Assembly (NCBI GenBank): GCA_016208845.1
Contig: JACQXH010000086.1
Coordinates: 1-6,610, forward strand
Direction: 5' to 3'
DNA length: 6,610 nt
From: Nitrospirota bacterium
Lineage (GTDB): Bacteria; Nitrospirota; Thermodesulfovibrionia; UBA6902; BMS3Bbin08
The notes under the pieces are model-generated. The model was given only the letters and a program-made list of their open reading frames with translations, made no database searches and was not told the DNA's origin. Each line of letters begins with the position of its first letter. Within the stretch, counting starts at the first letter, position 1. A program made the position numbers and the translations under genes. Shown one piece after another: positions 1 to 5,408 of this stretch.

Positions 1-16
1 ATGTATCATAGTTTTT

Positions 17-24
17 AAAGGAGG
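17..24 (+). promoter_or_regulatory. Strong Shine-Dalgarno site that sets the first gene's start
   Basis: AAAGGAGG lies 8 nt before the ATG at 33. It overlaps the upstream in-frame GTG at 24, so that GTG cannot use it and ATG 33 is the better start. A short open stretch ending in TAA at 16-18 may be the tail of an upstream gene, but it is too short to call. Confidence 0.8.
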
Positions 25-32
25 TGCGGATT

Positions 33-803
33 ATGTATGGACTGAAAAAAGGTATTTTATCAATTATATTAATTGTCCTCTTTCCGTTTATCGCCTTTGC
101 TCAAACAGAAAGTAATACTGTTAAAAAAATAACAGAACCCGGTTATGTAACAGGCAAGATGGAATCTGAAGATAAGACTCTGGTTTTTGGCTATGCAGGT
201 TTCTTCTCAACATCAGGCAGAATGCCGGACCCGACCAGGTTCTGGAAAACTCCCGACTATATATATACCCTAAAGGACAGCGGTGATTTTGATGCAAGAG
301 TGCCTGAGGGAAAATACTATGTCATTGCCATAAGAAAAGTTAAAAAGGGGCTTGGCCCGCCGGAGACTGGCGACCACTTTTTCTATCTCATGGACGCCAA
401 GGGGCCCAAGGCAATTGAGATCAAGAGCGGCATGAAATTGGATTTGGGGACCAACCGCACCGTTCCCGTCACTTTTGTTTCTGAGCAGGAAGGCATTACC
501 GCGTTAAAGGGTATCATCACTGATGAAAAAGACAACCCTGTGGCCGGAATTCGTGTCGGCGCTTACAGTAATTTCACTGTGCTCGGTAAACCTGACTATA
601 TAGCAAATACATCTGACAAGGATGGACGATATGAATTAAGACTTCCTGAGGGAGGCGGTTACTATATAGTGGCGAGGTCAAGGCCGGGCGGGCCTCCGGT
701 TTCAGGCGATTACTACGGAAGAGTAGGAGAAGAAAATAAGCCCGTAGTAATTAAAACAGGACAAATTGTAGAGCTTAATATTAAGGTGTATAAACTTAAT
801 TGA
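33..803 (+). CDS. Secreted protein with two carboxypeptidase-regulatory-like beta-sandwich repeats
   Basis: A 256-residue exported protein of unknown role. Residues 1-23 form a signal peptide: Lys5-Lys6, a hydrophobic core, and an AFA|Q cleavage site after Ala23. The mature part holds two related repeats, about 36-140 and 156-253. The second opens with the pattern KGIITDEKDNPVAGIRV, typical of carboxypeptidase regulatory-like (transthyretin/CNA-B-like) domains. Each repeat carries PDYI (74-77 and 187-190), then an Asp/Gly turn, then PEG followed by aromatic-rich YYV/YYI strands, then GPP..(S/T)GD (108-114 and 220-226). No catalytic residues are apparent, so a structural, binding or surface role is inferred. 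ATG 33 is chosen over GTG 24 because of the SD position. The stop is followed at once by a palindromic repeat. The protein at 3941-4663 has the same two-repeat plan and PDY signature. Domain class is fairly sure; function is unknown. Confidence 0.88.
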   Translation: MYGLKKGILSIILIVLFPFIAFAQTESNTVKKITEPGYVTGKMESEDKTLVFGYAGFFSTSGRMPDPTRFWKTPDYIYTLKDSGDFDARVPEGKYYVIAIRKVKKGLGPPETGDHFFYLMDAKGPKAIEIKSGMKLDLGTNRTVPVTFVSEQEGITALKGIITDEKDNPVAGIRVGAYSNFTVLGKPDYIANTSDKDGRYELRLPEGGGYYIVARSRPGGPPVSGDYYGRVGEENKPVVIKTGQIVELNIKVYKLN

Positions 804-827
804 TGGCTTTGAACGATTAAATGCAAT

Positions 828-1036
828 TCACCACAGAGGACACAGAGCGAGGCATTATTAATAATAGAAGAAAGAAATATTTTCATTACGTTTCTCTGTG
901 CAGTCTTTTGTGCAAAATAAATTCATATTACATAAGCGACTTAGCTTATGAGAACACAGAGGGTTATTTATATAACCAACACTTTATTAAATTCAGTTTT
1001 TATCTCTGTGATCTCTGTGGTTTCTTAAGTGAATTT
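828..1036. repeat. Nested CACAGAG/CTCTGTG palindromic intergenic repeat
   Basis: CCACAGAGGACACAGAG at 831-847 faces CTCTGTGATCTCTGTGG at 1004-1020, a 17-base inverted repeat with two mismatches. The heptamer CACAGAG occurs three times forward (832, 841, 955) and three times reversed (894, 1004, 1013). The pair at 894-900 and 955-961 forms an inner stem that encloses a perfect 7-bp hairpin, CATAAGC (931-937) with GCTTATG (944-950). A side hairpin, GGTTAT/ATAACC, sits at 962-977. Similar CACAGAG palindromes are, from memory, common between genes in several environmental bacterial lineages. The element also creates a spurious 88-codon reading frame. It may act as a transcript end or a stabilising structure for the gene before it, which is inference. 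Confidence 0.8.
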
Positions 1037-1068
1037 TTCATGTTATCCGATATTTTTCACCATTCAGG

Positions 1069-1075
1069 AAAGGAG
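1069..1075 (+). promoter_or_regulatory. Shine-Dalgarno site of the short peptide ORF
   Basis: AAAGGAG lies 8 nt before TTG 1084, at ideal spacing. It is the main reason to take the 21-codon ORF seriously, and no other reading frame nearby is served by it. Confidence 0.5.
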
Positions 1076-1083
1076 TCTGGCAA

Positions 1084-1149
1084 TTGAAAAGAAAGATTAA
1101 GTATGTCACGCCAAAAATTGTTGGAAGCGCCGCAGTGCATCCCTGTTAA
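1084..1149 (+). CDS. Candidate 21-residue peptide with RiPP-leader-like pattern
   Basis: This is a short ORF starting with TTG behind a good SD site and ending in TAA. The product is basic at the N-terminus (MKRKIK), then KYVTPKIVGS, then AAVHPC, so Cys is the last residue. Tyr7-x-x-Pro10-x-Ile12 matches the Y-x-x-P-x-[LIV] pattern known from leader peptides bound by PqqD-like/RRE domains, for example in lasso peptide systems. That likeness is a pattern match, not proof. There is no signal peptide, and 21 residues is short even for a RiPP precursor. No radical SAM enzyme, RRE protein or other maturase is encoded in the window. It could also be a translated leader peptide acting on the hairpins that begin at its stop codon (1141-1192), a remnant of a longer gene, or chance. 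Function is unknown. Confidence 0.35.
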   Translation: MKRKIKYVTPKIVGSAAVHPC

Positions 1150-1192
1150 TTGAAATAGGGGAAAAGTTTTGCTAAAAAACTAATCCTATTTC
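1141..1192 (+). promoter_or_regulatory. Mutually exclusive hairpins between the short ORF and the beta-helix gene
   Basis: CCCTGTT (1141-1147) can pair with AATAGGG (1154-1160; one G-U pair, loop AATTGA). The same segment, GAAATAGG (1152-1159), can instead pair perfectly with CCTATTTC (1185-1192), enclosing a second stem AGTTTT/AAAACT (1165-1170 and 1176-1181). A further long-range match, GCCGCA (1129-1134) with TGCGGC (1194-1199), encloses all of it. The first hairpin overlaps the last codons and stop of the short ORF, so ribosomes there could favour the second form. No T-tract follows, so a classical terminator is unlikely; control of the next start or of mRNA stability is the alternative. 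The sequence matches no riboswitch class that I recognise. Confidence 0.35.
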
Positions 1193-1226
1193 GTGCGGCT
1201 TTTGCTGTCTGGATTTACAATCTGCA

Positions 1227-3713
1227 ATGAATATAAAGGTTAATATCCTTATTATCCTCTTTTTTCTTGTCGCGAGTTCTTCGACAGCCTTATCGAATGT
1301 CATTTCTGCCGATACTGTCTGGAGCGGTGAAATTACTGTTGAAGAAGACATTCTTGTGCCTGAAGGCATTACGCTCACTATATCATCCGGCACGAAAATA
1401 AATATCATTCCCTCCGACAGTTCGAGAAGCAATCCCGAGTATCTCTCATCACTGACCGAAATAACGATAAGGGGAAGGCTTGAGGCCAAAGGCAGCAAAG
1501 ATGCTCCTGTTTTATTTCATATCAAAGAGGTGAAAGTATCAGATTCATGGGCTGGTTTAATAATTGACGGAGGGTCTGTTCATTTAACATCCTGCAGTAT
1601 CCAGAATGCAGAAAGCGGCATCCGCATGATTGAAGGCCGTCTCGATCTGGAAGATTCTGTTTTGAGCGGGAACCAATATGGCCTTGTAGCGCAGGGCAAA
1701 AAGGCGGTCCTGGACATTAATAATACGGAGATAAAAGAAAACGATTTCGGCGTATTTTTATTTAATGGGGCTCAGATCACCGGCAAAGACAATTTCATCC
1801 GGGACAATAAGAAAAAAGATATTTATTCACCTGCCTTATTGAAAAATTATACGCCATCTCTGAAAGAGTATAAGGAAGAGGAAAAAGACATAAGCGGAAG
1901 ATATGGAGATGAAGTTCTGCAGGGCAATACGGTCTGGCGCGGGCGGATAGAAATAAGCGGCCTTATCCGCGTCCCTGAAGGGGCGAGGCTGGTGATAATG
2001 CCCGGGGCGGTTATTGAGTTCACGAAGAAAGACTCAAATAACGACGGTATAGGTGAAAACGGCCTAATGATACAGGGAGTTATTATTGCAAAAGGCACAA
2101 GAGAAAGACCGATCATTTTCAGGTCGGCAGAGAAGTCTGAAGGAATGGGGGACTGGGATTCGATAAATATTCTGAACAGCGACGGGGCGCAGAACCTCAT
2201 AGAGTTTTGCCAGATAGAAGATGCTTACAGGGGGCTTCATTTCCATTTTTCAAATGTGATCGTCAACGGATCTGTCTTAAGGAACAATTACAGGGCCCTG
2301 CAGTTTCAGGAATCCGTAGTTGAGATCAGAGACAATTATTTTTACGAGAACAAGGGCGCGGTTCAGGCGAGGGATTCGGAGGTTTTGTTCACAAAAAATA
2401 TTATTTATAACAATTATTACGGCGCTAATTTATTCCGAAACGTTGTTAAGGCAAGGGCCAATAGAATTTTAAATAATTTAAATGAAGGCATGAGGATAAG
2501 AGAAGGATTGCCGTCAATCGAAGAAAACCTTATCGAAGGCAACAGGCAGGGGCTTATGGTGTCCGATTCTGTGCGCGGCGCATTGGACCTCAATGTCATT
2601 ACCCATAATCTTGAATCAGGCATATCCCTGAAAGGCGCCGGCAACCTTGAAGTGAAAGGGAATTTTATCCAGGGCAATGGCCTCAACGGTATAAACATTC
2701 AGGATTCAGGGGCAGTGATAACAGGCAATAACATTACAGGAAACGGCGAGAGAGGGATCGGCATCGTTTCCTTTGAAGGGATCATAACTGAGAATAACTT
2801 AATTATGAATGGCACGTATGCGATAGGTGTTGAAGGCAGTGTGAACGTCTCCGCGCCGATGAACTGGTTCGGCAAGGGCGATGCAGAGCAGATGATCTAT
2901 GATAAAGAAGATGAGCCTGCCCGTGGAAAGGTGGACTATCGTCCTGCAAAAGAAAAGCCTTTTGTTTTTGCATGGCCTCTAAAAGACATAAGCGCTGATG
3001 TCACATGGCACACCGATACCGGCATAAGCGAAAACACGACTGTAAATTTCGGCGCAACCCTTGTACTGACTCCCGGTATAAGGATCTTATTTTCTAAAGA
3101 CGCAGGCCTCGATATAAACGGCAGAATTATTGCGCAAGGAAGAAAAGATGAAAGAATCGTCTTCACTTCCGTTAAAACAGGCGATGACAGCAGATGGGAT
3201 GAACTTTTGCTTAATCATGCGGATGGCAGTGTATTTTCATACTGTGATTTCGAGAATGCCGCATGGGCGATTCACAGCCATTTCACAAATCTCAGCATTT
3301 CGGACAGCCGTTTTAAAAATAATCTTGGGGGCCTAAGGTTCAGGAGCGGGCCTGTTGAGATAAGGCGTTCATTATTTGCAGAAAACAGCACCGGCATAAG
3401 GGCCTATTTCGGCAATGCCATGATAAAAGAAAATGTTATAGTAAATAATGAAACAGGCATATTCGTAAGGGAAAGAGGAGACGGCTTGATCATAAGGAAA
3501 AACAATATCTACTCGAATACAAATTACAATATTCGGAGCGGCGATTTCAATGCAGATGACATAGATGCGCGTGAGAACTGGTGGGGAACCCAGAATCCTG
3601 CGGAGACCTTTTTTGACGGCAGGACCGAGGAAGGCATAGGAAAGGTTATTTATGAGCCTTATTTAAAAGAGCCGGTAAAGATAGAGTTAAACGGATCGGA
3701 TGTCGGGTTTTAA
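1227..3713 (+). CDS. Secreted right-handed parallel beta-helix (NosD-like) protein
   Basis: An 828-residue exported protein. Residues 1-23 form a signal peptide (MNIK, hydrophobic core, cleavage near ALS|N). The rest is a series of short beta-helix rungs rich in Asn and Gly, such as NNYYGANLF, GNGLNGINI and GNGERGIGI, of the NosD/pectate-lyase-like type. Three modules are visible. Each opens with a Trp-containing strand and a cap: VW.G.I (31-36), VW.GRI (236-241), and VTW (591-593). Each then has a strand pattern of the form (P/F)(E/G)..L.(I/L)..G..I. Modules 2 and 3 close with NWFG (546-549) and NWWGTQNP (784-791), followed by Tyr-Pro strands DYRPA and YEPYL. No catalytic residues are evident, so binding to a polysaccharide, surface layer or cofactor-bearing partner is possible but unproven. 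The SD site is weak. The upstream leader holds a short ORF and alternative hairpins. An in-frame upstream extension exists back to 1176 but has no start codon. Confidence 0.9.
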   Translation: MNIKVNILIILFFLVASSSTALSNVISADTVWSGEITVEEDILVPEGITLTISSGTKINIIPSDSSRSNPEYLSSLTEITIRGRLEAKGSKDAPVLFHIKEVKVSDSWAGLIIDGGSVHLTSCSIQNAESGIRMIEGRLDLEDSVLSGNQYGLVAQGKKAVLDINNTEIKENDFGVFLFNGAQITGKDNFIRDNKKKDIYSPALLKNYTPSLKEYKEEEKDISGRYGDEVLQGNTVWRGRIEISGLIRVPEGARLVIMPGAVIEFTKKDSNNDGIGENGLMIQGVIIAKGTRERPIIFRSAEKSEGMGDWDSINILNSDGAQNLIEFCQIEDAYRGLHFHFSNVIVNGSVLRNNYRALQFQESVVEIRDNYFYENKGAVQARDSEVLFTKNIIYNNYYGANLFRNVVKARANRILNNLNEGMRIREGLPSIEENLIEGNRQGLMVSDSVRGALDLNVITHNLESGISLKGAGNLEVKGNFIQGNGLNGINIQDSGAVITGNNITGNGERGIGIVSFEGIITENNLIMNGTYAIGVEGSVNVSAPMNWFGKGDAEQMIYDKEDEPARGKVDYRPAKEKPFVFAWPLKDISADVTWHTDTGISENTTVNFGATLVLTPGIRILFSKDAGLDINGRIIAQGRKDERIVFTSVKTGDDSRWDELLLNHADGSVFSYCDFENAAWAIHSHFTNLSISDSRFKNNLGGLRFRSGPVEIRRSLFAENSTGIRAYFGNAMIKENVIVNNETGIFVRERGDGLIIRKNNIYSNTNYNIRSGDFNADDIDARENWWGTQNPAETFFDGRTEEGIGKVIYEPYLKEPVKIELNGSDVGF

Positions 3714-3789
3714 AATTTTGATTCATTCGCAATAAAAAGTAGAAAATATAAAAATAGCACTTAAAGATAGATATGACATACAAGTCTTT
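3714..3789. other. AT-rich spacer without a recognisable element
   Basis: This stretch follows the beta-helix gene's stop. It holds AT-rich sequence, including TATAAA at 3747, but no convincing -35 partner, no hairpin followed by a T-tract and no plausible short gene. Confidence 0.4.
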
Positions 3790-3864
3790 GTCATTCCGAC
3801 TTGTTCGGAATCTTTATTTGGTTATATGATGCATAAGGAAAGATTCCCGACAAGCGGGAATGAC
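3790..3864. repeat. Inverted repeat with hairpins inside both arms (REP/MITE-like)
   Basis: The 26-base arms at 3790-3815 and 3839-3864 are inverted copies with 22 of 26 positions matching, around a 23-base centre. Each arm folds on itself with a perfect 7-bp stem: ATTCCGA/TCGGAAT (3793-3799 and 3805-3811), and ATTCCCG/CGGGAAT (3843-3849 and 3855-3861). The differences between the arms keep each internal stem intact, which suggests that the small hairpins are the conserved unit. The layout resembles REP pairs or non-autonomous palindromic elements. No transposase is present here. Confidence 0.75.
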
Positions 3865-3872
3865 GTTCCTGT

Positions 3873-3882
3873 GGGGGGGGGG
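3873..3882 (+). repeat. Homopolymer run of ten G
   Basis: Ten consecutive G lie 58 bases before the gene at 3941. Runs of this length are prone to slipped-strand change and to sequencing or assembly error. A weak promoter can be drawn around it: ATGACG at 3860-3865 (4 of 6 to TTGACA), an 18-base spacer containing the run, and TACATT at 3884-3889 (4 of 6 to TATAAT). The run would then set the spacer length, but the promoter assignment is tentative. Confidence 0.6.
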
Positions 3883-3940
3883 ATACATTCTATATGACAA
3901 ACCAACCTCTTTCAACTAAAACACAAGGAGGGAAAGATTT

Positions 3941-4663
3941 ATGGCAAAACTTTATATTTCTCTGATAGTAGCAGGCTTGTTATTTGGTTTTGTTTGTTTG
4001 TCATTTTCCGCTGAGACCGTAGTTTTCAAGGGTAAAGTGATTGATGCAGAAGGAAGGCCTGTTAAAGGCGCCGAGGTGTTCCTTTATGACAATAACAACA
4101 TACGAAGGCCTGCTGATTTTATTTCTTCAAAGACAGACAACGAGGGCCGGTTCAATATGGCAGTGCCACCGGGAAAATATCTGGCAGTATCAAGGCTCAG
4201 AAGCAGTGAAAAATATGGCCCTCTCCTGCCCGTCGATAAACATTCAGGCGAGCCGGTTGAGATTGAGCTTGAATTAGGCAAGGAAATTGCATATGAATTT
4301 AAGGTATCAAATCTTAAAGAGGCTGCCGAAATGATGAGGAAGAATCGTGAAGATTTCTTTAAGCTTTCAGGGAGGGTCCTTGATAAAGACAGCGCGCCCG
4401 TGAAGGATATTTATGCATTTGCATATACGGGCCTTGAGCCTTCGGAAGTACCTGATTATTTGTCTGCGTGGACAGACGATAGCGGCAATTATACGATATT
4501 TCTTCCGGCTGGTGAATATTCTGTAGGATACGCCTCTGCATTTCCTTTGGACAGGGTAAATATATATAAAAAGATCACTGTCACAGGTGACAATATCAAT
4601 TTAGACATAATAATTGATCTGAATAAAGCAGATAAAGAAGCTGGCGCAGGAGAAAAGAAATGA
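3941..4663 (+). CDS. Secreted protein with two carboxypeptidase-regulatory-like repeats
   Basis: A 240-residue exported protein of unknown role. AAGGAGG at 3925-3931 sits 9 nt before the ATG. Residues 1-24 are a signal peptide (cleavage near SFSA|E). Repeat 1 (about 27-118) opens with VVFKGKVIDAEGRPVKGAEV, a clear carboxypeptidase regulatory-like start, and continues with PADF (57-60), TDNEGRF and VPPGKY. A charged linker, about 123-140, probably helical, leads to repeat 2 (about 141-227) with LSGRVLDKDSAPV, PDYL (171-174), DDSGNY and LPAGEY. The tail is charged (KEAGAGEKK). The PD(Y/F)(I/L) signature and the repeat pair match the protein at 33-803, so the two are probably paralogues. Its stop overlaps the next start (ATGA), so it is translationally coupled to the OpuAC-like gene. 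No catalytic residues are seen. A structural or binding role outside the membrane is inferred. Confidence 0.9.
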   Translation: MAKLYISLIVAGLLFGFVCLSFSAETVVFKGKVIDAEGRPVKGAEVFLYDNNNIRRPADFISSKTDNEGRFNMAVPPGKYLAVSRLRSSEKYGPLLPVDKHSGEPVEIELELGKEIAYEFKVSNLKEAAEMMRKNREDFFKLSGRVLDKDSAPVKDIYAFAYTGLEPSEVPDYLSAWTDDSGNYTIFLPAGEYSVGYASAFPLDRVNIYKKITVTGDNINLDIIIDLNKADKEAGAGEKK

Positions 4664-5159
4664 GAAAAATACTGTTTTTCCTTATTGTCTTGTTTTTCAG
4701 CTTATATACAGGGTCATCTGCGTGCGTAGGAAAAGTCCTGAATATCGGGATAGTCGGCTCTTTTAATGACAGGCTGCTGGCAGAAATGAGGCCGTCAAAA
4801 AGGATGAGATCGGCATCATAATAGAAAATACCGGCCATGCGATGAGCATGATCAAGATTTTCGAAAGCGGAAACGAAAAGAATGACTACGACATCTCCAA
4901 GAAACAATACAAGGACAAGTTCAACCTGACATGGCTGATGCCTTTCGGCGCTATGACAGAAGGCAGGGAAAGCCTTTACTATTCTCCGGTAATTACCGAG
5001 TACGTGCTTGTTAATTTTCCGGTCCTGCCGAGGGTCCTTAATAAACTGAAAGGCATCTCAGAAGACAGAAATTTCAATAAATTAATTGGGTCTGCAATAT
5101 CCGGAGACAAGATCAGGGCGGCAGCAAAAGATTTCCTGAAGCAGAAAAAACTCATATGA
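4660..5159 (+). pseudogene. OpuAC-like substrate-binding protein gene, broken by a frame change with probable deletion
   Basis: Translation starts at ATG 4660, overlapping the previous stop, with AGGAG at 4648-4652. The first frame gives a signal sequence ending GSSAC (Cys22, possibly lipidated) and VLNIGIVGSFNDRLLAEM, like the first strand and helix of glycine betaine/choline-type binding proteins. It then runs into a stop at 4819-4821. From 4788 the -1 frame continues in family-like sequence: EAVKKDEIGIIIENTGHAMS, then YKDKFNLTWLMPFG, then YYSPVI, and FLKQKKLI before the stop at 5157-5159. Joined at 4788, this gives about 166 residues. In the family, roughly 25-30 residues normally separate the LLAEM helix from the EA.K..EI segment, so a deletion of 3n+1 bases at the junction fits better than a single-base error. 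The middle lobe seen in full-length OpuAC proteins is also absent, perhaps because this belongs to a short subfamily. An assembly error or programmed frameshift is less likely. Confidence 0.72.
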
Positions 5160-5181
5160 TGAAATGCAAAGTGAATTCATT

Positions 5182-5196
5182 GCTGTCCAAAACAGC
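5182..5196 (+). terminator. Small hairpin after the OpuAC-like gene, weak terminator candidate
   Basis: GCTGT (5182-5186) and ACAGC (5192-5196) form a perfect 5-bp stem with loop CCAAA, 23 bases after the stop. No T-tract follows, so it is at best a weak or Rho-assisted end. Confidence 0.2.
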
Positions 5197-5201
5197 TCAT
5201 A

Positions 5202-5379
5202 ATGAGAGAGGCTGAATGCTGAATAAACACAATGCCGACACCTTTAAAAAAAGAAATTTATGCAATTGCCAAATGTATTCAGCATTATGAACCGAGAAGA
5301 TTTAATTTGCAAGATGAGGTATGCCCTTATAATTAAATCGTCGATTCATTGTGTTTATGAGGCTTTTAGCCTCTCTCAT
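5202..5379. repeat. 178-bp palindromic element with 33-base arms and internal hairpins
   Basis: The arms at 5202-5234 and 5347-5379 are inverted copies. ATGAGAGAGGCT (5202-5213) pairs perfectly with 5368-5379, and ATAAACACAATG (5223-5234) with 5347-5358, leaving a symmetric 9-base bulge. Inside are AATGCTGAAT (5215-5224) with ATTCAGCATT (5277-5286), which competes with the outer arm, and GATTTAATT (5299-5307) with AATTAAATC (5331-5339). The right arm also folds alone as GAGGCT-TTT-AGCCTC (5359-5373). TAA flanks both ends, which could be a short target duplication. There is no coding content, and a MITE-like or structured RNA nature is possible. It sits between two genes of an apparent operon and may separate their expression. 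Confidence 0.75.
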
Positions 5380-5408
5380 AAATTTATCCTGGTCAGGTAT
5401 GAAGAGAA

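Noticed and set aside
1..18. Possible tail of an upstream gene ending in TAA
   Set aside because: Only five codons are visible, so no product can be supported.
821..1087. An 88-codon open reading frame on the + strand
   Set aside because: It is the translation of the CACAGAG/CTCTGTG palindrome (giving repeats such as TTEDTE and LCDLCG), has no SD site, and is best explained by the repeat.
1037..1226. A c-di-GMP (GEMM) or other known riboswitch
   Set aside because: The conserved core bases of the classes I know are not present; only the generic alternative-hairpin layout is supported.
1150..1230. Readthrough extension of the short peptide past TAA and TAG, giving a hydrophobic stretch up to the next start
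   Set aside because: It would need two stop codons to be recoded and shows no SECIS-like or slippery element; the hydrophobic stretch is likely chance.
1847..3166. Several open frames on the - strand within the beta-helix gene
   Set aside because: They are shadows of the long + strand gene and lack signals or recognisable motifs.
4842..5159. A separate 105-residue gene starting at ATG 4842
   Set aside because: The same frame is family-like upstream of this ATG, back to 4788, and there is no signal peptide or SD; it is the downstream part of the broken OpuAC-like gene.
5156..5215. A 19-residue ORF overlapping the OpuAC-like stop
   Set aside because: It has no SD site, runs into the palindromic element and has no recognisable pattern.
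5359..5373. GAGGCT-TTT-AGCCTC hairpin as a terminator
   Set aside because: No T-tract follows, and it is part of the right arm of the larger palindromic element.
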